Shown here: positions 26,544 to 38,532 of the stretch, piece after piece
Position numbering within the stretch: position 1 is the stretch's first letter
Layout: every line of letters begins with the position of its first letter
Source of the DNA: Methylobacterium sp. J-070
GTDB lineage: Bacteria; Pseudomonadota; Alphaproteobacteria; Rhizobiales; Beijerinckiaceae
Assembly (NCBI RefSeq): GCF_022829385.1
Contig: NZ_JAKSXX010000075.1
Location: forward strand, 1-57,098
Reading direction: 5' to 3'
DNA: 57,098 bases
The notes under the pieces: model-generated
Told to the model about the DNA's origin: nothing
Databases searched by the model: none
The model's input: only the letters and a program-made list of their open reading frames with translations
Translations under genes and position numbers: made by a program

Positions 26544-26701
26544 TCCGCTTTCCTTCTGCCGGCCCCGTCCCCGACGCCTCCCGTGGAGGCGCACAAGCGG
26601 ACCGGAACCGTCCTGGTCACCGGCGGGCAAGAACCGCACCGGGACGAACATCACATGTTGCCACGCCGGGGCGCCGTTGCAACGGCGCAACGGCGCTGGC
26701 G

Positions 26702-27364
26702 TTACTGCTGCGCCCGCTGACGGAGATAGGCGCCGGGATCCGATTCTTCGCGCTCACGGCTGGCGTTGTTGATCGGGTCGCTCGACGGCGGCCGCGCCAG
26801 CTTCTTGGGCGACTGCCGGTACCCGGTCGGCGGATCCGTGAGGACGTCACGGCTCGGCTCGACGTCGGAGGGCTCGGCGTTGGCGCTCTTGCCCTTCAGC
26901 AGCTCGAAGGGGCTGAGCAGGCTGTCGTCGCGGTTGGTGTCGCCGGGCTTGCGCTCGGCCTCGGTGGTCACGTTCGCCCCGGCGCGGCGACCGCCGCGGA
27001 TCTCGTCCACCGACAGCGTGGCGTTGTTGTCTTCGTAGCGACCGCGCGCCTGATTGCCCGAGGGGCGCCGCCGCTCCGCGGCGGCGCGCTCGCGATCCGC
27101 GATCTCGGGATCCTTGGGCCAGGCGGCGCTCGTGGAGCGGGCCCGCGGCTGCGGCAGGGCCTTGCCGTCGAGCTTGGGCGGCATCACCAGCGGCGGACGC
27201 TCGTGGTAGTCGATCGGATCCTGCCGCTTCTCGAGCAGGCCGATGCCCGACAACGCGTCGCGCATGAACTCGCCGCGCTCCTGCGCCTGCGCGCTTCCGG
27301 CGCAGAGTGTGGCCAGGGCAAAAGCGGCGGAGACGAGGGGACGAAGCCTGCGATGCCCGGTCAT
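26702..27364 (-). CDS. Conserved hypothetical exported protein
   Basis: The 220-residue product has a clear signal peptide: MTGHRRLRPLVSAAFALATLCAGSAQA followed by QERGEF. The mature part is hydrophilic, with FMRDALSGIGLLEKRQDPIDYHERPPLVMPPK, Arg-rich stretches and SPFELLKGKSA, without known enzymatic motifs. Exported proteins of this plan (one FMRDAL...IDYHERPPLVVPP segment near the N-terminus) occur between lspA and the M16 peptidase genes in related bacteria, so a role in envelope biogenesis is possible. It lies 160 bases downstream of lspA on the same strand. Confidence 0.78.
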   Translation of the reverse strand: MTGHRRLRPLVSAAFALATLCAGSAQAQERGEFMRDALSGIGLLEKRQDPIDYHERPPLVMPPKLDGKALPQPRARSTSAAWPKDPEIADRERAAAERRRPSGNQARGRYEDNNATLSVDEIRGGRRAGANVTTEAERKPGDTNRDDSLLSPFELLKGKSANAEPSDVEPSRDVLTDPPTGYRQSPKKLARPPSSDPINNASREREESDPGAYLRQRAQQ

Positions 27365-27524
27365 GCTGCCTCACGGGTTCCGGACGGAGCGTCCGGTTCA
27401 AGGATCGCCGCGGCGCGGCCTGATCCGACGGGCCCCGGCCTGAGACCGGTTTCCGGCGATCGTATGGCGCCTTGACCGCGGTGCGCCGGGACCGCGATGC
27501 GGCGCGGGCGGTGTGTTGCGCGGA

Positions 27525-28055
27525 TCACAGGCGCGGGGCCGGATCGCCCCGGGCGGGCGCCCCCTGGGCCTTGTCCCCGGGTTCAGTGCGCCGCGCCGGG
27601 GACAGGCTGTCGAGGATCAGCCCGATCACGCCGGCGACGATCGCCGCGTCGGCCACGTTGAACACGTACCAGGACCATTGGCCCGCGTGCAGGTGGACGA
27701 AGTCGAACACGGCCCCGTAGGCGGCCCGGTCGATGGCGTTGCCCAGCGCGCCGCCGACGATGAGCCCGAGGGCGACGGCCAGCAGCCGCGAGCCCGCCCG
27801 CCGCATCCAGAGGCCGAGACCCAGAGCCGCGGCGAGCGACAGGATGACGAGGAACCAGCGCCCGAACCCGCCCTCCTGCTGGAACAGGCCGTAGGAGACG
27901 CCGCGATTCCACACCACCACGAAGTCGACGAACGGCACGAGCCGCCACGGCTGGGTCAGGACGAGATCGGTGCCGAAATAGAGGCCGAGCTTGGAGGCTT
28001 GATCGAGCAGGAGGGTGAGGATCAGGGCCGTGAGGCCGGCGCGGAAGGGGGTCAT
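27525..28055 (-). CDS. lspA: Lipoprotein signal peptidase (signal peptidase II)
   Basis: The 176-residue inner-membrane aspartic peptidase cleaves signal peptides of diacylglyceryl-modified prolipoproteins. It has four hydrophobic segments, the [14 protein letters not shown] motif near residue 47, the catalytic Asp in [22 protein letters not shown] (about 110) and the second catalytic Asp in [12 protein letters not shown] (about 136). It has a longer, Pro/Ala-rich C-terminus than most LspA. It is 88 bases downstream of ileS on the same strand, the classical ileS-lspA order, with a REP-like hairpin in between. Confidence 0.95.
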   Translation of the reverse strand: MTPFRAGLTALILTLLLDQASKLGLYFGTDLVLTQPWRLVPFVDFVVVWNRGVSYGLFQQEGGFGRWFLVILSLAAALGLGLWMRRAGSRLLAVALGLIVGGALGNAIDRAAYGAVFDFVHLHAGQWSWYVFNVADAAIVAGVIGLILDSLSPARRTEPGDKAQGAPARGDPAPRL

Positions 28056-28086
28056 GGGAGGGTCGCGCGGCCGATGGCAGGTCTCG

Positions 28087-28110
28087 CCTCTCCCCGCGGG
28101 CGGGGAGAGG
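28087..28110. repeat. REP-like palindrome between ileS and lspA
   Basis: The 10-bp stem CCTCTCCCCG/CGGGGAGAGG encloses a CGGG loop and is followed by a G-rich run. The stem is nearly identical to the two hairpins at 46267-46360, so it belongs to a dispersed family. It might stabilise or terminate the ileS transcript end. Confidence 0.7.
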
Positions 28111-28143
28111 GGGGTGCTGCGGTGACGGAGGCGTGGATCACCC

Positions 28144-31110
28144 TCACGCCGCGCTCGCCTCCGGATGCGCCCTGTCCCACTCGCGCAGGGCCTGGGCGTC
28201 GCGGGGCGTCACGTCCGGATAGTCCGGATCGTCGCCCACCGCGGGGCTGACCCGCCACGAGCGGGCGCATTTGCGCCCCTCGGCCGGGCTCGGCACCACG
28301 GCGACGCCGCGCACCTCGTCGAGCCGGAAGGCCTCGGCCGGGCCCTCGCCCGCCACCACGGTGATGGCGGAGGTGATGCAGGTATCGGCGAAGTCGCATC
28401 CCTCCAGCGCGGCCAGGAGGTCCGGATCCGCGACGTAGACCGTCGGCGCCGCCTCCAGGCTCGCGCCGATCCGCTTGGCGGCGCGCTCGATCTCCAGGGC
28501 GCCGGTCACCACCCGCCGCACCCGCCGGATTTTTTGCCAGCGCTCCGCGAGGGGGGCATCGAGCCAGTCCACTGGGGTCTCCGGCAGGATCTGGAGATGC
28601 ACCGAGCCGTCCTCGGACGGGTAGCGGTCGAGCCAGGCCTCCTCGGCGGTGAAGGCCAGCACCGGGGCGAGCCAGATCGCCGCCCGCCGGAACGCCGCGT
28701 CGATCACCTGGAGCGCCGCCCGGCGGCGGACCGAGGAGATCGGATCGCAGTAGAGCGCGTCCTTGCGCACGTCGAAGTAGAAGGACGACAGGTCGCCGGT
28801 CATGAAGCCGTTGAGCAGCGCCACCACCCGCTTGGTGTCGAAGGCCGCGTAGGCCTCGCGGATCTCGCCGTCGAGCTCGGCCAGCCGGTGCAGGATCAGC
28901 CGCTCCAGCTCCGGCATTTTTTTCGGATCCACATCGTCACCTTCGACCCGATGAGCCAGGGAGCCCAGCATCCAGCGCAGGGAGTTCCTGAGCTTCCGGT
29001 AGGTCTCGGCAAACGTCTTGATGATCTCCGGGCCGATGCGCAGGTCGTCGGTGTAGTCGGAGGCGGCGACCCAGAGGCGCAGGATGTCGGCGCCCGAATC
29101 CTTGATCACGCTCTGCGGCGCGACGACGTTGCCCTTCGACTTGGACATCTTCAGGCCCTTGCCGTCGAGCACGAAGCCGTGGGTCAAGACGATGTCGTAG
29201 GGCGCCCGGCCGCGGGTGCCGGCGGATTCGAGCAGCGAGGACTGGAACCAGCCTCGGTGCTGGTCGGACCCCTCCAGGTACATGACCCGATCCCGCCCGC
29301 CGTCGCGGACGCGCTCGACGCCGGCCAGCCCCGGGAAGGCCTCCGGATCGTCCAGCACGAAGGCGTGGGTCGAGCCCGAATCGAACCAGACGTCGAGGAC
29401 GTCGGTGACCTTGTCGTAGGCGGCCGGGTCGTGGCCGGGGGCCAGGAAGCGCTGCGCCGCGTCGTCCCGGAACCACGCGTCGGCGCCCTCTTCGGCGAAG
29501 GCGTCGCGGATGCGGGCGTTGACGGCCGCGTCCTTCAGGATCTCGCCCGTCTCCCGGTGGACGAACACGGTGATCGGCACGCCCCAGGCGCGCTGGCGCG
29601 AGACCACCCAGTCCGGCCGGTTGGCGACCATGCCGGTGATGCGGTTCTTGCCCTGGGTCGGCACCCACTGGGTGTCGTCGATCCCCTGGAGCGCCGCCTC
29701 GCGCAGGGTCCGGTTGCCGAGGGACTCCACCGGCCGGTCCATGGCGATGAACCATTGCGGCGTATTGCGGAAGATCACCGGCTTCTTGGAGCGCCAGGAA
29801 TGCGGGTACTGGTGGCGCAGCACCCCGCGGGCGACGAGCGCCCCGGCCTCGGTCAGCGCGGCGATGACCGCCTTGTTGGCATCGCCCTTCTCGCCCTTCG
29901 CGGTCAGCACGCGGGTCCCGGTGAAGCCCGGGGCCGCCTCGGTCAGCACGCTGTCGGCATCCACCGTGTAGGGGATGGTCGTGTCGATGCCGCACTCGCG
30001 CAGCAGCCGGCCGCTCGCCATCCAGAGTTCGAAATCCTCGCGGCCGTGGCTCGGCGCCGTGTGGACGAAGCCGGTGCCGGATTCATCGGTGACGTGGTCG
30101 CCGTCGAGCATCGGCACCGCGAAATCGTAGCCGAGCGACGGCAGGGGATGGGCCAGGGTCAGGTTGGAGAGGACTTCCGGGCCCACGTCGCCGACGCGCT
30201 CGAACGCCTCGACGCGGGCGGCCTTGAACACGGTCGCGGCCAAGCTGTCGGCGAGCAGGTAGGTCTGGCCGGGGGTCGCCCAGTTGTCGGCCGGCGCCTC
30301 TGTGACCCGGTACAGGCCGTAGGCGATCTTTTTGGAGTACGCGACGGCGCGGTTGCCGGGGATCGTCCACGGAGTCGTCGTCCAGATCACCACCCGGGCC
30401 GCCGCGAGGTCGCCCTCGGCGCCGGAGCGGATCGGGAAGGCCACGAACACGGTGTCGCTGACATGCTCCTCGTACTCGACCTCCGCCTCGGCGAGCGCGG
30501 TCTTCTCGACCACCGACCACATCACCGGCTTCGAGCCGCGATAGAGCTGGCCGCTCATGGAGAACTTCATCAGCTCGTCGGCGATCACGGCCTCGGCCGG
30601 GTAGGCCATGGTGGCGTAGGGATGGTCCCAGTCGCCGGTGACGCCGAGCCGCTTGAACTCCTCCCGCTGCACGTCGAGCCAGTGGGCCGCGAAGGTCCGG
30701 CACTCCTGCCGGAACTCGATCACCGGCACGGCGTCCTTGTTGCGGCCCTTGGCGCGGTACTGCTCCTCGATCTTCCACTCGATCGGCAGGCCGTGGCAGT
30801 CCCAGCCCGGGACGTAGTTGGCGTCGAAGCCGAGCGCCCCCTGGGAGCGCACAACCACGTCCTTCAGGATCTTGTTGAGCGCCGTGCCGATGTGGATGTT
30901 GCCGTTGGCGTAGGGCGGGCCGTCGTGGAGCACGAATTTCGGCTGGCCCTGCCCGCGGGCGCGGAGCTTCCCGTAGAGGTCGATCGCGTTCCAGCGCGCG
31001 ATCAGGAGCGGCTCGCGGACCGGCAGGCCGGCGCGCATCGGGAATTCGGTCTGCGGCAGGAACAGGGTCTTGGAATAGTCGCGGACGGGCGCGGTCTCGG
31101 GGGCGGTCAT
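28144..31110 (-). CDS. ileS: Isoleucyl-tRNA synthetase
   Basis: The 988-residue class I synthetase charges tRNA-Ile. It shows the HIGH motif in [16 protein letters not shown] (about residue 66), [14 protein letters not shown], the editing domain, and KMSKSKGN (about 600). The C-terminal end has [13 protein letters not shown]; the second Cys of the zinc-binding CxxC of E. coli IleS is Ser here, and a later Cys pair is lacking. The final block [18 protein letters not shown] is typical of alphaproteobacteria. I start at [19 protein letters not shown]. lspA follows on the same strand. Confidence 0.96.
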   Translation of the reverse strand: MTAPETAPVRDYSKTLFLPQTEFPMRAGLPVREPLLIARWNAIDLYGKLRARGQGQPKFVLHDGPPYANGNIHIGTALNKILKDVVVRSQGALGFDANYVPGWDCHGLPIEWKIEEQYRAKGRNKDAVPVIEFRQECRTFAAHWLDVQREEFKRLGVTGDWDHPYATMAYPAEAVIADELMKFSMSGQLYRGSKPVMWSVVEKTALAEAEVEYEEHVSDTVFVAFPIRSGAEGDLAAARVVIWTTTPWTIPGNRAVAYSKKIAYGLYRVTEAPADNWATPGQTYLLADSLAATVFKAARVEAFERVGDVGPEVLSNLTLAHPLPSLGYDFAVPMLDGDHVTDESGTGFVHTAPSHGREDFELWMASGRLLRECGIDTTIPYTVDADSVLTEAAPGFTGTRVLTAKGEKGDANKAVIAALTEAGALVARGVLRHQYPHSWRSKKPVIFRNTPQWFIAMDRPVESLGNRTLREAALQGIDDTQWVPTQGKNRITGMVANRPDWVVSRQRAWGVPITVFVHRETGEILKDAAVNARIRDAFAEEGADAWFRDDAAQRFLAPGHDPAAYDKVTDVLDVWFDSGSTHAFVLDDPEAFPGLAGVERVRDGGRDRVMYLEGSDQHRGWFQSSLLESAGTRGRAPYDIVLTHGFVLDGKGLKMSKSKGNVVAPQSVIKDSGADILRLWVAASDYTDDLRIGPEIIKTFAETYRKLRNSLRWMLGSLAHRVEGDDVDPKKMPELERLILHRLAELDGEIREAYAAFDTKRVVALLNGFMTGDLSSFYFDVRKDALYCDPISSVRRRAALQVIDAAFRRAAIWLAPVLAFTAEEAWLDRYPSEDGSVHLQILPETPVDWLDAPLAERWQKIRRVRRVVTGALEIERAAKRIGASLEAAPTVYVADPDLLAALEGCDFADTCITSAITVVAGEGPAEAFRLDEVRGVAVVPSPAEGRKCARSWRVSPAVGDDPDYPDVTPRDAQALREWDRAHPEASAA

Positions 31111-31470
31111 CGGATCTCGCATCGGCGGTCGGGCCGGCGGAAGGCCGGCGGCATCGGGTCAGGCGGCAGGAGGATCCCGGACCTCCGCGCGGCCGCGCCG
31201 AAGCGGGCCCTCAGGCGGAGGCCGGGCCGGTAATTCGAATCGCACGGCCGGGGCCGCGCAGGGCGCGCGAAGCCTGCATGATGCGTTCTCTATCAGCCGC
31301 CCCGGCGCGAGGCCAGCGGCAGGGCCAGTCCCGGCGCCGATCACGCGCATCCCGAGCCGCGATCACGCGGATGCGAGCCCGGATGACACCTTTCGGCTTT
31401 CGAACCGTTGACGGGTACGCCCTCCGCGCCGCGGCGCGGGGACAGTCAGACCACGTTTTTGGAGTCCAGG
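31111..31470. other. Divergent promoter region, ileS / small secreted protein
   Basis: These 360 bases lie between two divergent genes and must hold their promoters. I see no T-box, since such elements are not expected in this group, and no clear -35/-10 pair. The GC-rich left part is likely the ileS leader. Confidence 0.4.
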
Positions 31471-31740
31471 ATGAAAAAGCTTCTGATCACGACCCTCGCA
31501 CTCGCGCCCCTCGCCTTCGCGGGGGCCGCTCAGGCCCAGGGCACGGTCCGCGGTGCCCAGCGCGGCGCCGAGGACGGTTCGGCCGCGGCCGGCCCTGTGG
31601 GTGGGGTCGTCGGCGGCGCGGTGGGCGCGGCCACCGGGACGGTCGGCGGCGTGCTCGGCACGGATCCCGATCCGGCCCGCCGCGCCCGCGAGAACCGCCG
31701 CGAGGAGCGCATGGAGCGCCAGGAGCGTCTCGGCCGCTGA
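31471..31740 (+). CDS. Small exported glycine-rich protein
   Basis: The 89-residue product has a clear signal peptide (MKKLLITTLALAPLAFAGAAQA), then a hydrophobic Gly/Ala/Val region GPVGGVVGGAVGAATGTVGGV that resembles glycine-zipper stretches, and a charged tail ARRARENRREERMERQERL. AGTCCAGG just before the ATG is a fair ribosome site. Proteins of this plan are found in the periplasm or outer membrane of Methylobacterium-like bacteria; function unknown. It stands opposite the DMT transporter gene, whose end is 20 bases away. Confidence 0.8.
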   Translation: MKKLLITTLALAPLAFAGAAQAQGTVRGAQRGAEDGSAAAGPVGGVVGGAVGAATGTVGGVLGTDPDPARRARENRREERMERQERLGR

Positions 31741-31759
31741 CTCGATCCGGCCGGTCGCC

Positions 31760-32713
31760 TCAAGCGGCCGGCCGCGCCTCCCGGCGGATGGTCTCCTGCG
31801 CCAGCAGGTACAGGCCCGAGCCGACCACGATCATGGCGCCCGCCACCGTCCAGCGGCTCGGGACGTCCCCGAACAGCAGGTATCCGAAGGTCACGGACCA
31901 GAGCAGCTGCGTGTAGATGAACGGCGCCAGCACGTTGGCCGGCGCCCGGGCATGGGCCAACACCAGCAGCCAGTGGCCGAGGGTCCCGAACAGCGCGACG
32001 CCGAGGAGCAGGGCCCAATGGGTCAGGCTGGCCGGGCTCGCCCAGATCCACGGCAGGAGCGGCGCCATCAGCGCGAGACCCGCCAGCCCCGTGTAGAACA
32101 TCGTCGTGGCGGTCGAGTCGTAGGCCGCGAGCTTTCGCGTGATGATCGCGTAGAAGGCGTAGACGACCACGTTGGCGACGCAGAGCAGCGCGGCCGGGTG
32201 CATCCCGCCCAGGCCCGGGCGCACGATCACCAGCACGCCGATGAAGCCGACGCCGATCGCCGCCATCCGGGTCCGCGACGACCACTCGCCGAGCAGCGGC
32301 CCGGCGAGCAGCGCCAGCGTCAGCGGCGCGGCGAACTGGATCGAGATCGTCTCGGCGAGCTGCAGGTAGCGCAGGGCCAGGAAGTTCAGGGCCGTGGAGG
32401 CGAAGAGCAGCAGCGAGCGCACGATCTGCAGCGGCAGCCGGCGGCTCTTCATCACGCCCGGCGTGCGCACCGGGTTGATGAACAGCGAGATCATGGCGAC
32501 GCTCGCCGCGTAGCGCATGAACGTGGTGACCAGGGGGTCGACCCCGGCCTGCGCCAGCGTCTTGGCGCTGGCGTCGAGGCTCGCGAAGAACGCCACCGCC
32601 CCGCACATCAGGGCGATGCCCACCAACCTCCGCCGGCCCGCGAGATCGGCCTCCGGCGCCGCGCGCCCGGGGGCGATGTCATCGGTGGCGGATGTCGCGA
32701 CCGGCGTGCTCAT
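31760..32713 (-). CDS. DMT-superfamily (EamA) transporter
   Basis: The 317-residue protein has ten hydrophobic segments in two EamA halves: GIALMCGAVAFFASLDASAKTLAQAG to LLLFASTALNFLALRYLQLAE, and LCVANVVVYAFYAIITRKLA to GAMIVVGSGLYLLAQE. These permeases export amino acids, nucleosides or other small metabolites, and the substrate cannot be told from sequence. The ATG at 32713 begins MSTPVATSATDDIAPG, before the first span; a frame that runs further upstream is not used. Upstream on the same strand lies a small membrane-anchored hypothetical. Confidence 0.9.
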   Translation of the reverse strand: MSTPVATSATDDIAPGRAAPEADLAGRRRLVGIALMCGAVAFFASLDASAKTLAQAGVDPLVTTFMRYAASVAMISLFINPVRTPGVMKSRRLPLQIVRSLLLFASTALNFLALRYLQLAETISIQFAAPLTLALLAGPLLGEWSSRTRMAAIGVGFIGVLVIVRPGLGGMHPAALLCVANVVVYAFYAIITRKLAAYDSTATTMFYTGLAGLALMAPLLPWIWASPASLTHWALLLGVALFGTLGHWLLVLAHARAPANVLAPFIYTQLLWSVTFGYLLFGDVPSRWTVAGAMIVVGSGLYLLAQETIRREARPAA

Positions 32714-32829
32714 ACCTGCCCAATCCCGGTGGAGGCCGACAGTCCTGCCACGCGCGACCCCGCGGCGGTACCTGTCGGGGTGCAGGGGAACCATGCAGCC
32801 GGCACGGTCGTCCCGGCCGGGGGGGCGGT

Positions 32830-33207
32830 TCAACGCCGGGCTGCGGCCTTCTCGGCCGGAGGCGTCTTCTCGGCGGAAGCGGTCTTCACGACCGAAGCGG
32901 TCTTGGTCGCTGCCTTCGCGACCTTCGGCTTCGGCGGCTTCGCCCCCGCGATCAGGGCCGCGAGATGCGTCTGATCGAAACCCGAGACCGGCGGGGCGGC
33001 CGCCCGCGGCTCCGGCGTCGCGACGGGCGTCGGCACGCTCGCGACCGCGAGCGGACGCGGCTCGATGGAGCCCGTGGCGACCGGGTCGGGAATGCTGGCG
33101 ACCGGAACCGGCGCCTCGCGCTGGACGCGCAACGTCCAGTGTGCCGCGGTCGAGAGCGCGGCGACCGCCAGGATCGCCTTGATGCCGGTGGTGAGCAGGG
33201 CTCGCAT
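32830..33207 (-). CDS. Hypothetical membrane-anchored Ala/Pro/Lys-rich protein
   Basis: The 125-residue product starts MRALLTTGIKAILAVAALSTAAHWTL, one hydrophobic anchor or uncleaved signal. A Pro/Val/Ala region follows, then GFDQTHLAALIAGAKPPKPKV, the only segment resembling folded sequence. The tail is of Lys/Ala repeats (KAATKTASVVKTASAEKTPPAEKAAARR), reminiscent of nucleoid-binding or cell-wall-associated tails. I do not recognise the family. It is 117 bases upstream of the DMT gene. Confidence 0.6.
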   Translation of the reverse strand: MRALLTTGIKAILAVAALSTAAHWTLRVQREAPVPVASIPDPVATGSIEPRPLAVASVPTPVATPEPRAAAPPVSGFDQTHLAALIAGAKPPKPKVAKAATKTASVVKTASAEKTPPAEKAAARR

Positions 33208-33640
33208 GATCGTCAGGCCCGAGAGAACGCGGTTGCGCGGGACCGGATCCCCGGTCCCGCTTCATCATCGCCGCGGAGCGTGAACGAACCCGCACGACGC
33301 CGCGGTCGCCCCTGTCCCGGAACGGGGCATCCCGCCTGTCGAGCCCCGGAGGTCGAAGCGGCCGGGCCGCGGACGGGAAATCGATGTGGGCCTTGCGCCG
33401 GATCCGCGGTTCCTGTTCCCCGCGCTCCCGACACTCCTGCAGCGACTCGGCCCACTGAGCCTCACAGGAACGGCCCAGAGAACTGGTCCGGACCACCCCG
33501 TCACTACCGACCCCGCTACCATGCAGGCCCGAGCGGGCTCGCGAAACCTTCAGGCGCATCGGCCGCTGGGGACAGCCCGTGTAGAGGGTGATAGCCGAGC
33601 CGGCAACAGAGGCCCGGGCGTTTCGCCGGTCCCGCGGCGA
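33208..33640. other. Gene-free gap
   Basis: These 433 bases lie between the small membrane protein and the dehydrogenase. Several short open frames occur in all directions, but none has a ribosome site or family motif. I see no RNA gene or repeat here. Confidence 0.4.
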
Positions 33641-34483
33641 TCAGCGCTCCGCGGCGGCCGCGGCGAAGCGTATCAGCGCGGCGATGTCGGACTCGCCCGC
33701 CTCCGCGGCGAGGTGCCGGTACAGGGCGGCGTAGCCCGCGAAGACCTGCCGGCCGGCCGCGTCGGCTCCGAGGAAGCCCGCGATCTCCGCCATCTCGGGG
33801 GCCCAGCGAGCGGCCTTCGGCGCCATGTCGGGCAGGCCCTTGGCGAACCGCGCGAGGAGCGCCGGCTCGTTCTCGGCGAGTTCGGCCAGCAGCGCCGCGC
33901 CGGCGCCGGCGCGCTCGGCCGCCAGGATCATGATCGCCGCGAGGGCCGTCAGCCCCTTGTTGAGGCCGGCATAGCTCATCTTGAGGCTCGAGGCGGCCCC
34001 GATGGCGCCGGGACAGACGCGCAGGTCGAGGCCGCGGTCGCGCAGGACCAGCGCGGGCGTCGTGTCCGCCCCCGAGACGTAGACGCGGGGTCCCTTCGCG
34101 CCGGGCTTCGGCGGCAGGCCCAGGATCGCCCCGTCGAGGAACGGCGTCCCCGTGGCGGCGACGATCCCGGCGATCCGGCCGACGGTCTCCGGGCTGACCG
34201 CGTTGGCGTCGATGTAGACCGGTTTCCTGCCGGCGGCCGCCAGGGCCGGGGCGAGGCGGCGTGCCAGGGTCTCCGCGTCGGCGGGGGGCACGATCGAGAG
34301 CAGGATGTCGGCGGCGGCGAGTTCGGCGTCCTCGGCGTGGGCCATGCCGGCGGCCTCGGCGCGCGCCCGGCTCGCCGCCCCGCGCCCGTCGAGGGAGGTC
34401 AGGACGCGGGCGCCGTGCTCGGAGAGCCGGGCCCCGATGGCGCTGCCCATGGCGCCGGGGGCGATCACCGCGATGGTGGGCAT
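33641..34483 (-). CDS. NAD(P)-dependent beta-hydroxyacid dehydrogenase-like protein (DUF1932)
   Basis: The 280-residue protein has the N-terminal Rossmann fold MPTIAVIAPGAMGSAIGARL with the GxGxxG-like APGAMGS, followed by ADILLSIVPPADAETLA, and the linker YIDANAVSPETVGRI typical of 6-phosphogluconate dehydrogenase-like proteins. The second domain has KMSYAGLNKGLTALAAIMILAAERAG, the DUF1932 region, with the likely catalytic Lys in KMSYAGLNKG. It probably reduces or oxidises a small hydroxyacid or imine. It is encoded alone, upstream of and divergent from the Phd-VapC module. Confidence 0.85.
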   Translation of the reverse strand: MPTIAVIAPGAMGSAIGARLSEHGARVLTSLDGRGAASRARAEAAGMAHAEDAELAAADILLSIVPPADAETLARRLAPALAAAGRKPVYIDANAVSPETVGRIAGIVAATGTPFLDGAILGLPPKPGAKGPRVYVSGADTTPALVLRDRGLDLRVCPGAIGAASSLKMSYAGLNKGLTALAAIMILAAERAGAGAALLAELAENEPALLARFAKGLPDMAPKAARWAPEMAEIAGFLGADAAGRQVFAGYAALYRHLAAEAGESDIAALIRFAAAAAER

Positions 34484-34594
34484 GAAAAAATCCTGATTCG
34501 GCGAAGGGCAGGGAGTCTAAAGCTTCCAGCCCCGCCCTCACCAGGGCCGGGATGCTGCAATACGGCCCCGTGCGCAGCCGGTATCACCCGATCC

Positions 34595-34882
34595 ATGATC
34601 GAACCTGCCGCGCGCGCCGTCGTACCGGTCGGGTCTTGGCGTCTGCAGGATGCGAAGGCTCGTTTCAACGAGCTTGTCCGGCGTGTCCGAAGCGACGGGC
34701 CGCAACACGTGACGGTCAGGGATCAGGAAGCTGTCGTGGTCATCTCGGCGGAAGAGTACCGCCGGCTCACCGGTAGGCCGACGGGACAGGCTCTGATCAG
34801 TGTAGTGCAAGCCTCACCGCATCGCGACATCGACCTCGAGCCCGAACCCGTCGTGATGTCTGTCCGCGACGTCGACGTGTGA
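34595..34882 (+). CDS. Phd/YefM-family antitoxin
   Basis: The 95-residue protein contains WRLQDAKARFNELVRRVRSDGPQHVTVRDQEAVVVISAEEYRRL at about residues 15-60, the canonical DNA-binding and dimer core of Phd/YefM antitoxins. The C-terminal part would wrap around the toxin. Its stop shares bases with the GTG start of the PIN toxin gene (GTGA), so the two are translationally coupled. It should repress its own promoter. No clear operator palindrome was found in the 111 bases upstream. Confidence 0.88.
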   Translation: MIEPAARAVVPVGSWRLQDAKARFNELVRRVRSDGPQHVTVRDQEAVVVISAEEYRRLTGRPTGQALISVVQASPHRDIDLEPEPVVMSVRDVDV

Positions 34883-35313
34883 ACGGCTGGTTGCTCGACA
34901 CCAATGTCCTGTCCGAGCTTCGCCGCCCGCGGCCGGAGCAGAAGGTTGTCGCCTTCATCGCCGCTCAGCCGCTCGAGGCGCTGTACGTCAGTACCGTGAC
35001 CTTCGCGGAGCTTCGCTTCGGCATCGAGCGGCTCCCAGATGGTCCGCGCCGGGCGGAATTGACCGATTGGCTGACGCTTCAGCTTCGGCCCATGTTCAGG
35101 GGCCGCGTCCTTCCCGTCGATGAAGACGTGATGGTGCGCTGGCGGTTGCTGGTCGATGACGGCCGGCGAAACGGTCACACATTCTCGCAACCGGACCTGC
35201 TCATCGCCGCAACCTCGTTGGTCTTTGGCCTCCCGCTGGTCCCGCGAAACACGGCAGATTTCGCAGCAGCCCGCGTGCCAATCCTCGATCCCTGGAACGA
35301 CCCGCTGCCATAG
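34879..35313 (+). CDS. vapC: PIN-domain ribonuclease toxin (VapC family)
   Basis: The 144-residue toxin opens GWLLDTNVLSELRRPRP with the first acidic residue D7 of the PIN active site. TVTFAELRFGIERL supplies the Glu, SQPDLLIAATSLVFG the next Asp, and LVPRNTADFAAARVPILDPW the last. All four expected acidic positions seem present, so it should be an active RNase that cuts tRNA or rRNA. The start is GTG, overlapping the antitoxin stop by four bases. It ends 28 bases before the convergent aminotransferase gene. Confidence 0.92.
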   Translation: MNGWLLDTNVLSELRRPRPEQKVVAFIAAQPLEALYVSTVTFAELRFGIERLPDGPRRAELTDWLTLQLRPMFRGRVLPVDEDVMVRWRLLVDDGRRNGHTFSQPDLLIAATSLVFGLPLVPRNTADFAAARVPILDPWNDPLP

Positions 35314-35341
35314 GCAGTGGCCGATCAGGTTGCCCAGAAGC

Positions 35342-37889
<2,548 letters not shown>

Positions 37890-38532
37890 GATCGGCTGCG
37901 GCTTCGGTTTCGCGCAGCATTTCTCGGGCATGCCCGCAGAGGCGCCGATGCTGGCCTATCGCCGCCTGTTCCGGCCGACGCGGCTCGGCGCGCAGCCCCA
38001 CGCGATCCTGGCGGTGGCGGCGATCTGCGCCGCCACGGACGCGGAGGCCGAGCGGCTCGCCGCGAGCGCGCGTCTCTCGACGCTGCGGCGGGAACGCGGC
38101 GAGTACCGGCCGCTGCCGAGCCTCGCGGAGGCGCTGGCCTACCCGTATTCCGACGCCGAGCGGGCTCAGATCGAGCGCGGCCGCGACCGGCTGCACGTGG
38201 GCGGCCCGGAGACCCTGCGCGCCCGGCTCGCCGACATGGCCGCGCGGACCGAGGCCGACGAGCTCATGATCGTCACGGCGATCCCCGACCAGGAGGCGCG
38301 GCGCGAGGCCTACACGCTGCTGGCGCGGGCCTGGAACGGTTAGCCGGCGCTGGAGCGGATCGCGCCACGACGCCATCTCGGGGCGGCCCTGCCGAATTCA
38401 TGCCGAGATCTGCGATCCGATGCACGAACAAGGCGATGATGGCATATCCCGACGCGATTGATCGTTCGAAATCAGTTTACGGAATGCCGACGACAGTATA
38501 GATCCGACTCGGTCTGCCAGACGAGTCCGGGC

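Noticed and set aside
28165..31233. A plus-strand open frame over 1000 codons long
   Set aside because: It is antisense to ileS, His/Arg/Gly-rich with no known motif; a GC-skewed shadow.
31745..31772. Bidirectional terminator CCGGCCG/CGGCCGG
   Set aside because: The stem overlaps the end of the DMT transporter gene and is explained by GC-rich coding sequence.
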